The notes: a model not told the origin generated them from the sequence alone. Counted from the first letter of the stretch, positions 1 to 6,583 are shown. The stretch: 10,369 nt of DNA from CAIUGU01 sp040080215 (GCA_040080215.1 JBEBIT010000097.1:1-10369), one strand, 5' to 3'. Program-made: numbers and translations.

Positions 1-3
1 GGA

Positions 4-18
4 CCCGCGTCCCGCGGG
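4..18. repeat. GC-only hairpin
   Basis: CCCGCG (4-9) and CGCGGG (13-18) are perfect reverse complements separated by TCC. No T-run follows on either side, so this is not a standard intrinsic terminator. It could belong to the end of a gene lying left of the window. Confidence 0.5.
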
Positions 19-35
19 GCGTAGGCCGTTTATGC

Positions 36-61
36 CGCGAAAGCCCATTGCACCTTTCGCG
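36..61. repeat. 8-bp inverted repeat with 10-nt loop
   Basis: CGCGAAAG (36-43) and CTTTCGCG (54-61) are perfect reverse complements around a 10-nt loop. Together with the hairpin at 4-18 it gives two stems within the first 61 bases. No T tract follows. The role is unknown: it could be an RNA stem in an untranslated region or a protein-binding dyad. Confidence 0.45.
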
Positions 62-184
62 CGCCTCGCCAGGATCGCAGCATGGCAATGGGGCGGATAC
101 CAGGAAGGCTAGGCACAGCGATCCTCGCGATACACTGGGTCCCGGCGGAGATCCTTGTCCGGGGATTGGTAGGTATCGACCCAA

Positions 185-235
185 AGCGGTCTGCGGGCTA
201 TCCAACAGCGGTCATTCAATCCATGAGAAGCGGAC
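185..235 (+). repeat. Three AGCGGWC heptamers at exact 22-bp spacing
   Basis: AGCGGTC occurs at 185-191 and 207-213, and AGCGGAC at 229-235, so the starts are exactly 22 bp apart, close to two helical turns. The sequence between the heptamers is not conserved, so these are not classical iterons. Small ribbon-helix-helix proteins of plasmids often bind short direct repeats, and one is encoded 200 bp downstream, so an operator or centromere role is possible. Chance similarity cannot be excluded with a 7-bp core. Confidence 0.25.
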
Positions 236-378
236 AACTCTCTTCTATGTTGGAATAACCGAAATATCGAAACCGGCCCCGCTCCTCGCGCTCTCCGGTC
301 GCCGCATGCCCGAAGAAGACTAGTTTTTTGGGCGTATTCCCCTGCCGCTATGGGGCACATTGCCCGCGATAAATTTCC

Positions 379-407
379 TTGTCTGATTCTTCATTATGTC
401 CTATCTT
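379..407 (+). promoter_or_regulatory. Candidate promoter of the RHH-ietA-ietS operon
   Basis: TTGTCT at 379-384 matches the sigma-70 -35 consensus at 4 of 6 positions. A 17-bp spacer leads to TATCTT at 402-407, also 4 of 6 against TATAAT. Transcription would begin near 413-415, about 25 nt before the ATG at 439. The -10 box lies inside the palindrome at 398-421, so a protein bound to that dyad would block the promoter. Predicted by eye only. Confidence 0.45.
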
Positions 408-421
408 CATGAAGATAAGAC
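398..421. promoter_or_regulatory. Near-perfect 24-bp palindrome, probable operator
   Basis: The arms GTCcTATCTTCA (398-409) and TGAAGATAaGAC (410-421) are reverse complements at 11 of 12 positions, and the inner 16 bp (402-417) are a perfect palindrome. The dyad covers the candidate -10 box and the predicted start of transcription, and lies 17 bp before the ATG of a gene for a ribbon-helix-helix protein. Such proteins commonly repress their own operon by binding a dyad at this position. The binding protein is therefore inferred, not shown. Confidence 0.55.
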
Positions 422-438
422 CTGCGTGTGAGCCCTGT

Positions 439-684
439 ATGAGAACGGCGAAGAGAGTAGTGAGACGAGAAGCGCGTGCATCTGCGGTAGAACTAACTGC
501 CCCCGATAGCGAGGTGCCCTTGCAGGTCATGATTCCCGCGTCGGTTCGCCGCCGCGTGGGCGTTCTTTCAGCCGAGCGCGGAGAGAATATCAGGACGACA
601 ATCCTTCGCGGGCTTGTTGCCATAGGCGTCGACGTGCCGGAGTCCGAACTCGTGGACCGGCGCGGTCGCAGGCGTCAGGAGTAA
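439..684 (+). CDS. Small ribbon-helix-helix (RHH) DNA-binding protein, probable operon regulator
   Basis: An 81-residue basic protein. Residues 26-32 (VPLQVMI) fit the RHH beta-strand, residues 33-46 the first helix, and 49-63 (ENIRTTILRGL region) the second, followed by a short LGV-like turn and an Arg-rich tail. The pattern resembles the small RHH partners of plasmid partition ATPases (ParG/ParD-like), but no ParA gene is present in the window. The start is chosen at ATG 439 because the predicted transcript begins near 414. ATG 409 in the same frame would lie inside the operator and add 10 residues with no family-like features. GTG 460 is an alternative. No strong Shine-Dalgarno is seen. 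The TAA is 3 bp before the ietA ATG, so the two genes are certainly co-transcribed. Likely role (inference): autorepressor of the ietAS operon, or a third component of the system. Confidence 0.65.
   Translation: MRTAKRVVRREARASAVELTAPDSEVPLQVMIPASVRRRVGVLSAERGENIRTTILRGLVAIGVDVPESELVDRRGRRRQE
677..681 (+). promoter_or_regulatory. Shine-Dalgarno of ietA inside the RHH gene
   Basis: AGGAG at 677-681 lies 6 nt before the ATG at 688 and overlaps the last codons of the RHH gene, whose TAA is at 682-684. This fixes the ietA start and suggests translational coupling of the two genes. Confidence 0.75.
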
Positions 685-687
685 GTC

Positions 688-1710
688 ATGGCACGAAGCG
701 ACTTACTGCTTAATCTCGTGAAGGCCGGTTCAGCGGGTGATGGGCCAATGTTCAAGCGCACCGTAGACGCAATCGTCGCCGAGGAACGTGCCAAACAGCA
801 CAACGTCCTCGCAGAGCAAATCGAACGTGCCGTAGTTCCGCCGAAGACGAACGGCCATCACAGTGCGCCCGCTGTTCCGGTCGAGCCCTCGCACCGCGCG
901 CGCGATTTCGTTCTAGAACTCACGCCGCGTCGACGGATTGACGAGCTTGTTTTACCCCAATTGACTGCGCTCGCCGCCCGCCAGCTTATTGAGGAGCAAC
1001 AAAGGGCAAGCCTCTTGCGCTCCCATTCACTGGAGCCGAGAAACCGGCTGCTGCTGGTCGGCCCTCCCGGAAACGGGAAGACGACGCTCGCCGAAGCAAT
1101 CGCCGAAAGCTTGGCAGTGCCGTTCTTCGTCGTGCGCTATGAATCCGTCATCGGCAGCTATCTTGGCGAAACCGCTGCGCGGCTTCGGCGTGTCTTCGAG
1201 TTCGCGAAAACGACGCCGTGCGTTCTCTTCTTCGACGAGTTTGATACGGTTGGCAAAGAGCGCGGCGACACTCACGAGACGGGAGAAATCAAGCGCGTCG
1301 TCAGCTCGCTGCTCATGCAGATTGACGATTTGCCGAGCTACGTCGTGGTCATTGCCGCGACGAACCACGCCGAGCTTCTTGACCGCGCCGTCTGGCGGCG
1401 CTTCCAGTTGCGCCTTGACCTCCCGCTCCCCACCCAAAAGCAGCTTGGGGAGTTCATCGCCTCGCTTGCAAGACAAAGCGACATAGATTTGGGGATATCG
1501 GCGACGCAGGTTGCCCGCGCCATCGGCAGGGTGAGCTACAGTGAGGCGGAGGAATTCTTCCTCGACCTTGCAAGGCAACAGGTGCTGTCGCTAGGCGCGC
1601 GGACGCCCGCCACCATCGCGAAAGAGCAGACGAAGATTTGGTCAGCCCGGATACAGAACAAGAACGCGAACAAGAGCGGGGCTAAGCGTGCCGGATCGTC
1701 CTCTACTTAA
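688..1710 (+). CDS. ietA: AAA+ ATPase, IetA-like
   Basis: A 340-residue AAA+ ATPase. The N-terminal ~115 residues are helical and lack a familiar domain. The ATPase core carries Walker A GPPGNGKT (125-132), Walker B CVLFFDEFD with D183/E184, sensor 1 in VVVIAATN (N226), and arginine-finger candidates R237/R238, so it should bind and hydrolyse ATP as an oligomer. The C-terminal 25 residues form a polar Lys/Asn/Ser tail. The 3' end overlaps the downstream subtilase by 23 bp. An AAA+ ATPase directly followed by a large cytoplasmic subtilase is the arrangement of IetAS. On pTiC58 IetA was described as the antitoxin to the protease toxin IetS, and the pair was later reported to protect against phage. 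The ATPase probably restrains, activates or feeds the protease (inference). Assignment rests on motifs and gene order, not on an alignment. Confidence 0.85.
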   Translation: MARSDLLLNLVKAGSAGDGPMFKRTVDAIVAEERAKQHNVLAEQIERAVVPPKTNGHHSAPAVPVEPSHRARDFVLELTPRRRIDELVLPQLTALAARQLIEEQQRASLLRSHSLEPRNRLLLVGPPGNGKTTLAEAIAESLAVPFFVVRYESVIGSYLGETAARLRRVFEFAKTTPCVLFFDEFDTVGKERGDTHETGEIKRVVSSLLMQIDDLPSYVVVIAATNHAELLDRAVWRRFQLRLDLPLPTQKQLGEFIASLARQSDIDLGISATQVARAIGRVSYSEAEEFFLDLARQQVLSLGARTPATIAKEQTKIWSARIQNKNANKSGAKRAGSSST

Positions 1711-4261
1711 ACTTCCGACACCAGTAGATACCACTCCAAAAGCGCCGCCAACTGGCCGCGACAATGTCGTGCGCCCGAACCGCGCGCGGCAGGATGCGCG
1801 CATCAATCCGCGTTTCGAGCGTCTTGAACAGGTCGTCGACAACCCCGCACAAATTGTGGACCTGCGGGCTGACCCCGCTTCCATTGCGCCCGAGCGTGCA
1901 ATCGTCTTCGAGGTGGAAGGCTCGGTTGAGGACTTCTATGCACAGGCGACAGCCCTTGGCCTCGAGTACCTCGGCGAGTATGAGGAGGACTTCGAGCCCA
2001 CACAGGACTTCTTCAACAAGAAGCATCCGGACAAGGAAGTGTCAGGGCGTATCTATCTCGCAATGCCCGATGTTCGCGCCCTCCAGGAACTCTTGAGTCT
2101 TTGGAAGCGATATAAGGAAGGTCGAAACATGCCCAAGGGCAAAGGCCCATGGCGCGAGCTTTTCGACCACCTCGTGGATGTGCGTCCGTGGGGCGCACAG
2201 GACAGGCTGCCTTCCGAGACGATTGAGGATTGGGAAGACGACCTTGCGCGGAACCCCGCGCAGCCGGTTCGACTCGAAATCGAACTTTGGTTTCATGACA
2301 GCCCGGAGCGCCGTGCAGCCGCGCTCGCGCGCGTGAGAGGGGAAATCACTACCGCTGGGGGCGAAGTTGTTGACCACGCTGTCGTTTCCGATATCCGCTA
2401 CGACGGGGTACTAGCCGATGTTCCGGCCCAGCACATCCGCAGGCTTATCGACCAACGTGATGTAGCCCTCGTCCTCGACGACGAAATCATGTTCCTCAAG
2501 CCGCAATCCGTCGCCGAGATTCCGGCCAGCACCGAGTTCGAAGGTGCGGAGGTCGCCGCTGCGCCAGCCGCAGCACCCGTCGCGGCGCAGCCCCTTGCCG
2601 CTTTGCTCGACGGATTTCCGGTGCAAAACCATGTCCGTCTTGCGAACCGCCTGCTGATCGACGATCCCGACAACTTGGAACCTCTCTATCCGGTTGCTAG
2701 ACGCGCCCATGGGACGGAGATGGCGTCGCTCATCATTCACGGTGACTTGAGCCACGGCGGCGCGCCCATCACGCGCCCCCTGTATGTCCGGCCCGTTCTC
2801 CGTCCGACGCCAAACGGCGAACGGACACCTGCCGACCGTTTGCTTGTCGATGTCATTTATCAGGCCGTGCGGCGCATGAAGGAGGGCGACGGCGCAACAC
2901 CTGCGACCGCGCCCTCCGTTGCCGTCATCAATCTCTCACTCGCGGACGACAAGCGCCCCTTCGCGCGCATGATGAGTCCGCTTGGCCGCCTGCTCGACTA
3001 TCTCGCCTACAGGTACCGAGTGCTCTTCCTCGTGAGTGCGGGCAACGTCCTCCACCGTCTGCCTGTGCCGGGATTTGCAAACCTCGTGGATTTCGAGGCC
3101 GCGACGCCGGAGGCGCGCGAAGAGGCTCTGCTTCACGGCCTGAACGCCCAGAAGGGCGTGCGCACGCTCTTCTGTCCTGCGGAAGCCATGAATATTCTGA
3201 CCATCGGGGCTGCGCACTCGGGTTCCGGATACACAGGCACTTTCCCTGCCGGAAGGTTCGACCCTTTCACGAACGAAGACCTGCCGAACATCATTTCGGC
3301 GATGGGGCTCGGCTACAAGAAGGCGGTGAAGCCGGAGTTGCTCTTCGCGGGAGGACGGGCACCTGTGCATGTCGTCGCCACCGGAGCGCAGCTTGAGGTC
3401 GCGCCCGTGACGGGCGGCGTTCACCTCTTCGGCGTCAAGGCGGCCCGTCCCCGTGCCGCGAGTCTTAGCTACGAGGATTTCACCTGGGGGACGAGCGTCG
3501 CGACGGCGCTTGCCACACGCGCGGCACACCTGATTTCGGATGTCATCCTTGATGCAGGCAATGGTTCAAACCATGCGGACCTGGAGCCGGAATACCTGCC
3601 GCTCGTGCTCAAGGCGCTAATGGTTCACGGCGCGAAGTGGGGCGATAAAGGCGAACTGCTGGAGAATATCTTCGGACCGAAAGGCACTGGCAGCCACCTC
3701 CCGCGCCGCGACGACATTGCCCGGTTGCTCGGATACGGCGTGCCGGACATTCAGCGCGTACTCGATTGCACGGAGAACCGGGCCACGCTCCTCGGATGGG
3801 GGACCATCCTGGCCGACCAGCACCTCCTCTACCGCATCCCGCTACCGCCAGAGATTGAGAGTAACGTCGCCGTCCGTGATGCAACGGTGACGCTCGCGTG
3901 GTTCTCACCCATCAACGCCCGCCACAAGGGCTATCGCATGGCCGTGCTGGAGTTGAGCGCGGGCGGGACCGAGAAACACTGGATTGTGGACGACCGCGTG
4001 CCGACACAGCCCACCGATAAGGCGGCTGCGCGTGGAACGGTCATCCATGAACGCAGACGCGGCGACAAAGCAAAGGTCTTCGTCGAAGACGGTCACATGC
4101 TCCTGCGAGTTTCCTGCCGCGCGGGAGCTGGCGACATGACGGACGCAGTGCCTTACGCGATAGCCGTTAGCTTCGAGGTTGCGGCAACAGCAGGCATTCC
4201 TGTCTATCAACGCATTCGAGACCGGCTGCGCACTCCGATTCAGCCACAGCCTCCAGCGTAG
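1688..4261 (+). CDS. ietS: Subtilisin-like serine protease (S8), IetS-like
   Basis: An 857-residue protein with a complete subtilase active site: Asp308 in LLDGFPV, His341 in HGTEMAS, oxyanion Asn453 in LVSAGN, and Ser603 in the GTSVATA motif. There is no signal peptide or membrane segment, so it should act in the cytoplasm, unlike secreted subtilisins. About 300 residues precede the catalytic domain, with no domain I recognise, ending in an Ala/Pro-rich linker (about 288-303). Roughly 240 residues follow Ser603, including a beta-rich C-terminal part. The start is GTG 1688, within the end of ietA (23-bp overlap), with a weak purine-rich GAGCGGGG before it. This indicates translational coupling and balanced synthesis of the two proteins. 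Known role of the family: toxin of the pTiC58 stability system and effector in antiphage IetAS. The proteolytic target is unknown. The substrate-recognition role of the long N-terminal part is inference. Confidence 0.87.
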   Translation: MPDRPLLKLPTPVDTTPKAPPTGRDNVVRPNRARQDARINPRFERLEQVVDNPAQIVDLRADPASIAPERAIVFEVEGSVEDFYAQATALGLEYLGEYEEDFEPTQDFFNKKHPDKEVSGRIYLAMPDVRALQELLSLWKRYKEGRNMPKGKGPWRELFDHLVDVRPWGAQDRLPSETIEDWEDDLARNPAQPVRLEIELWFHDSPERRAAALARVRGEITTAGGEVVDHAVVSDIRYDGVLADVPAQHIRRLIDQRDVALVLDDEIMFLKPQSVAEIPASTEFEGAEVAAAPAAAPVAAQPLAALLDGFPVQNHVRLANRLLIDDPDNLEPLYPVARRAHGTEMASLIIHGDLSHGGAPITRPLYVRPVLRPTPNGERTPADRLLVDVIYQAVRRMKEGDGATPATAPSVAVINLSLADDKRPFARMMSPLGRLLDYLAYRYRVLFLVSAGNVLHRLPVPGFANLVDFEAATPEAREEALLHGLNAQKGVRTLFCPAEAMNILTIGAAHSGSGYTGTFPAGRFDPFTNEDLPNIISAMGLGYKKAVKPELLFAGGRAPVHVVATGAQLEVAPVTGGVHLFGVKAARPRAASLSYEDFTWGTSVATALATRAAHLISDVILDAGNGSNHADLEPEYLPLVLKALMVHGAKWGDKGELLENIFGPKGTGSHLPRRDDIARLLGYGVPDIQRVLDCTENRATLLGWGTILADQHLLYRIPLPPEIESNVAVRDATVTLAWFSPINARHKGYRMAVLELSAGGTEKHWIVDDRVPTQPTDKAAARGTVIHERRRGDKAKVFVEDGHMLLRVSCRAGAGDMTDAVPYAIAVSFEVAATAGIPVYQRIRDRLRTPIQPQPPA

Positions 4262-4489
4262 GAGGGGCCATTTCCCGGTCTTTACGAGTTTCGCCGCCTT
4301 GGGATCGTAGATGCCTAGACACGGTGACGGTTTCGGTATTTCGGTTTTTAGTGAATGTCCGCTGCCGGGAAAAGCGGAGTTCCAGCGCGCACGACCGCTC
4401 CTGGCCGATAGCCGACACTTCCTCAACCAAGACTTCGCCTTTTCGACTGGCGAATTCCGCAACCCTATCAAGGCCTCCGTTGGAGTCCT
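4262..4489. other. Convergent intergenic gap between ietS and umuC
   Basis: 228 bp between the ends of two converging operons. I see no supportable gene. A 6-bp stem, TCCGCT (4358-4363) with AGCGGA (4373-4378) and a 9-nt loop, lies in the middle. A T-run (4346-4350) sits just before it on the plus strand and is not placed as in an intrinsic terminator for either direction. Termination of the two operons is therefore unexplained by obvious rho-independent signals. Confidence 0.4.
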
Positions 4490-5776
4490 TCAAATTGCTT
4501 TGACCAAACCCTCCCAGGTAGTGGTGTACCGAGGGGATAGACAACCGCGGCTCATTTTCCATACCCGGTCGACGCCGCTTGCAGCAATCGAGACTGTTGT
4601 CCTGCCAAAGCGACGATTGATCGCATCCACGGACAGATTGAGCTGACTACGACGCTCCAGCCGATCGGAATCCTCGAACAAAGTCGTTTGGCGGATCGCC
4701 TTCGGACTGAGCTCCATGAGCATCACACCGACCTTCTTGAACTCAAATCCGGTCCGGTAAATGTCCTTGATCCCCGCCGCCGTGAACATGGCCAGTGTCA
4801 GGGTGTCATCCGTCGCGAATGGAAGCTTCATCGAGATGGCACGGGAGTACTGCGGCTTGTCCGGCTTGAACTGATTGGTGTGCGCAAAGACTTGTAGAAC
4901 AGTGGTCAGGCTTTCCTGCTGACGAAGCCTCTCCGCCGCCGTGCTGACATAGGCGACGGCTGCCTGACGAAGCTCCTCGAACGTCGTCACCGGTCGCCCA
5001 AAGCTTCGGCTGGAAACAATCTGTTTTCGGGGCGACGTCAACGTCTCCAGTGACAGGCAGGACACCCCCCGTAACTCTTCCACGATACGCTCGACGACAA
5101 CGCTGAAGTTCTGCCGGAGAGCCTTAGGGTCGGCATTCTTCAGATCAGCTACTGTCTCGATGCCTGCTTCCCGGAGGGCCTTGGCTATCCGATACCCGAT
5201 ACCCCACACCTCCTCCACCGGCAGTCTCTGGAGCCAGATCTCCTGGTCATCAGGTGTCAGCACTTCCAAGTCAAAGACACCTTGGTGCTCGATGAACTTT
5301 TTGGCGATATGATTTGCGAGCTTCGCGCGGGTCTTTGTCGAGCCCACGCCAATGCAGACCGGCAGGCCGGTCCATTGGCGGATCCTCTGCCGGATGGATA
5401 GGCCCTTGCTGTGAATTTCCGGCATGCCGGTGAAGTCGAGAAAGGCCTCGTCGATGCTGTAGACCTCATGACCAGGCGCCATCTCACCCAGAATCGTCAT
5501 TACCCGATGCGACATGTCGCCATAAAGTTCGTAGTTGCTACTGTACGCGACGACATGATGGTTGCGGGCAAGGTCCTGCAGGTGATGCCACGGAACCGCC
5601 ATCTTGATTCCGAGTGCCTTGGCCTCCGCTGAACGGGCAATAACGCAGCCGTCGTTGTTGGATAGAACCACGAGCGGTTTCCCGACTAGCTTCGGGTCAA
5701 AGACGGTTTCGCAAGATGCGTAGAAGTTATTGACGTCGACGAGCGCGAACCGCAGTTCAGATTTTCCGCACGACAC
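4490..5776 (-). CDS. umuC: UmuC, catalytic subunit of error-prone DNA polymerase V
   Basis: A 428-residue Y-family translesion polymerase, full length against E. coli UmuC (422). Residues 11-23 (ALVDVNNFYASCE) hold the first metal-binding Asp (D14), and YSIDEAF (106-112) holds the D109/E110 pair. Steric and palm/finger motifs around 35-60 (VVLSNNDGCVIAR) are intact. QTTLF (363-367) sits where UmuC binds the sliding clamp. The C-terminus (about 378-428, ending in a W-M-R-LSP-YTT-W pattern) is the DUF4113 domain typical of UmuC. It extends synthesis over lesions together with UmuD' and RecA, at the cost of mutations. The start is GTG 5776, overlapping the end of umuD by 20 bp. No ATG fits the conserved N-terminus. 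It is the last gene of an SOS operon, and the coding sequence appears undamaged. Confidence 0.95.
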   Translation of the reverse strand: MSCGKSELRFALVDVNNFYASCETVFDPKLVGKPLVVLSNNDGCVIARSAEAKALGIKMAVPWHHLQDLARNHHVVAYSSNYELYGDMSHRVMTILGEMAPGHEVYSIDEAFLDFTGMPEIHSKGLSIRQRIRQWTGLPVCIGVGSTKTRAKLANHIAKKFIEHQGVFDLEVLTPDDQEIWLQRLPVEEVWGIGYRIAKALREAGIETVADLKNADPKALRQNFSVVVERIVEELRGVSCLSLETLTSPRKQIVSSRSFGRPVTTFEELRQAAVAYVSTAAERLRQQESLTTVLQVFAHTNQFKPDKPQYSRAISMKLPFATDDTLTLAMFTAAGIKDIYRTGFEFKKVGVMLMELSPKAIRQTTLFEDSDRLERRSQLNLSVDAINRRFGRTTVSIAASGVDRVWKMSRGCLSPRYTTTWEGLVKAI

Positions 5777-6179
5777 CTGTCACCACGCCCCACAGGACAT
5801 GCTCCTGCATTTGATCAATAAACAGGGGCGGATAAGCTGTCGCCCTAGCTTCGTTTTCGGAGCACAGCGCCAATCGACCCGTAAGCGCTCGCAGTCGTTT
5901 TATGTAGATGCTGCCATCGCAGGCCGCCACCACGATGCAACCAGGCTTAGGTGCTATCGAACGGTCGACGATGGCGATGTCGTTGTCCAACAAGCCGACG
6001 TCAATCATGGATGCGCCTTTCACGCGCACGTAGAACGTCGCGGGAGGATTGCGAACCAGAAGTTCGTTGAGATCCAACGCCTCTTCAAGGTAGTCAGTTG
6101 CCGGCGAGGGAAAGCCAGCCTGGGCCGGCGGGATCTCGAACAGGGGCAGTAGAAGCGCAGGAAAGGGGTTAGGCGACAT
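5757..6179 (-). CDS. umuD: UmuD, self-cleaving subunit of DNA polymerase V
   Basis: A 140-residue protein, the size of E. coli UmuD (139). It shows the LexA/UmuD fold with an Ala21-Gly22 cleavage site (PPAQAGFPSP), nucleophile Ser57 in KGASMID, and general base Lys94 in SIYIKRL. All are shifted by exactly three residues from E. coli C24-G25, S60 and K97. RecA filaments should trigger self-cleavage to UmuD', which joins UmuC. I choose ATG 6179 because its N-terminus fits the family. An upstream in-frame start near 6254 would add 25 residues that have no counterpart and lie deep in the preceding gene. It overlaps the upstream gene by 11 bp and umuC by 20 bp, so the three frames are probably translationally coupled. 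As is usual for UmuD, there is no DNA-binding domain, so this is not a repressor. Confidence 0.95.
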   Translation of the reverse strand: MSPNPFPALLLPLFEIPPAQAGFPSPATDYLEEALDLNELLVRNPPATFYVRVKGASMIDVGLLDNDIAIVDRSIAPKPGCIVVAACDGSIYIKRLRALTGRLALCSENEARATAYPPLFIDQMQEHVLWGVVTGVVRKI

Positions 6180-6477
6180 GACTGTCCTTGCTGCCTGGCC
6201 GTTCAGATCTGGCGCGCAGACTCGTCGCGACTTCAAGCGCTGAATGCAACGCACCCAGGATGTCCTCTCCTCGTTCGGGATGGTCGTCCACCAGATCGGC
6301 CAATGTGTTGGTCACCTCAAACAGGGACCCGTACCCGTCGATATCTGAGCAACGCTCGGCCACCTGGAAAAGGTCGGTATAAATGGCGGCCAAACTCCGA
6401 TAATCCTCCCTCGAAGCCTGCCCCTTGCGGATACGCTTGATCTGGGCAGGAAACAGTGGGAATTCGCTCTCAATCAT
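6169..6477 (-). CDS. Unknown 102-residue protein, first gene of the SOS umuDC operon
   Basis: I do not recognise this family. The protein is small and soluble. It has a short basic patch near the N-terminus (IKRIRKGQASRED, 13-25), then an acidic helical middle and a polar Arg/Ser tail, with no membrane segment or metal motif. The start is ATG 6477, with AGGTG about 8 nt upstream. It is the first gene after the LexA box and overlaps umuD by 11 bp, so it should be SOS-induced and made with UmuD and UmuC. Plasmid TP110 carries a small LexA-controlled gene, impC (DinI-like), at the same place ahead of its umuDC homologues impAB. The position is alike, but I see no DinI-like sequence pattern. A role in modulating RecA, UmuD processing or polymerase V activity is inference from position only. 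Confidence 0.75.
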   Translation of the reverse strand: MIESEFPLFPAQIKRIRKGQASREDYRSLAAIYTDLFQVAERCSDIDGYGSLFEVTNTLADLVDDHPERGEDILGALHSALEVATSLRARSERPGSKDSHVA

Positions 6478-6489
6478 GGCAGCACCTGC

Positions 6490-6515
6490 GGTAACTGTAT
6501 GGGCATACAGTTACC
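6490..6515. promoter_or_regulatory. LexA/SOS box within a 26-bp palindrome
   Basis: GGTAACTGTAT (6490-6500) and ATACAGTTACC (6505-6515) are perfect reverse complements. The central GGGC extends the dyad by one further pair. The core CTGTAT-GGGC-ATACAG (6495-6510) satisfies the CTG-N10-CAG rule and the fuller CTGT-N8-ACAG form of LexA boxes in E. coli, Pseudomonas and many betaproteobacteria. It lies 17 bp before the start of the umuDC operon on the minus strand and 80 bp before the SRAP ATG on the plus strand. LexA bound here should repress the umu operon until DNA damage, and may also control the SRAP gene. Confidence 0.93.
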
Positions 6516-6536
6516 CGGTTCGCCCCCTTCTGGCAA
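6508..6536 (-). promoter_or_regulatory. Candidate promoter of the 102-aa gene-umuD-umuC operon
   Basis: On the minus strand TTGCCA (6536-6531) matches the -35 consensus at 5 of 6. With a 17-bp spacer the -10 would be TAACTG (6513-6508), a poor match. An alternative -10, TACAGT (6499-6494), matches 4 of 6 but has a weak -35. In either case the -10 region and start of transcription fall on the LexA palindrome, as expected for a tightly SOS-repressed promoter. Confidence 0.4.
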
Positions 6537-6583
6537 TACTGCCTTCTGTAAGTGGCTGAACGATGGGCACTTAAAGTTAGAAT
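6511..6583 (+). promoter_or_regulatory. Candidate promoters of the SRAP gene
   Basis: Two options are visible. (a) TTACCC (6511-6516) and AATACT (6535-6540, 4 of 6) with an 18-bp spacer. The -35 directly abuts the LexA core, so this promoter would be SOS-repressed. (b) CTGAAC (6556-6561, 3 of 6) and TAGAAT (6578-6583, 5 of 6) with a 16-bp spacer. Transcription would start at or beside the ATG at 6591, giving a leaderless message outside LexA reach. The lack of a Shine-Dalgarno before the ATG speaks for (b). The shared palindrome speaks for (a). Confidence 0.35.

Larger units (their letters stand above)
1..378. other. Non-coding stretch upstream of the RHH-ietAS unit
   Basis: No reading frame here resembles a known protein, and the open frames on both strands have poor composition and no convincing ribosome site. 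Visible structure: a GC-only hairpin at 4-18, an 8-bp inverted repeat at 36-61, another 8-bp inverted repeat (AGGATCGC at 71-78, GCGATCCT at 118-125) with a 39-nt gap, and three AGCGGWC heptamers at 185, 207 and 229. A T6 run follows an AGACTAG at 318-329, but no strong stem precedes it, so I do not call a terminator. The stretch becomes AT-richer from about 365 toward the promoter of the next gene. It may hold the 3' flank of an upstream gene and the control or centromere-like sites of the downstream unit (inference). Confidence 0.5.

Noticed and set aside
48..360. Open frames on both strands in the left flank (48-323 plus, 109-360 minus)
   Set aside because: They overlap each other, have no recognisable domain and no ribosome site, and their composition looks like random GC-rich frames.
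1027..1578. Long minus-strand frame opposite ietA
   Set aside because: It is a mirror of the ATPase coding sequence, rich in Arg with no domain. The plus frame holds all AAA+ motifs.
2936..3529. 197-codon minus-strand frame opposite ietS
   Set aside because: It is antisense to the subtilase catalytic domain and has no protein-like features.
4358..4378. Hairpin in the convergent gap as an intrinsic terminator
   Set aside because: The stem is only 6 bp with a 9-nt loop, and no T-run follows on either strand.
4167..4562. Minus- and plus-strand frames spanning the ietS-umuC gap (also 4311-4646 plus)
   Set aside because: They run into the coding ends of both flanking genes, and their translation shows no fold or motif.
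6180..6254. 25-residue N-terminal extension of UmuD
   Set aside because: UmuD length and the cleavage, Ser and Lys spacing fit the ATG at 6179. The extension lies inside the upstream gene and has no family match.
6169..6477. Calling the first SOS-operon gene dinI or impC
   Set aside because: Only the position matches. The sequence shows no pattern I can tie to DinI.
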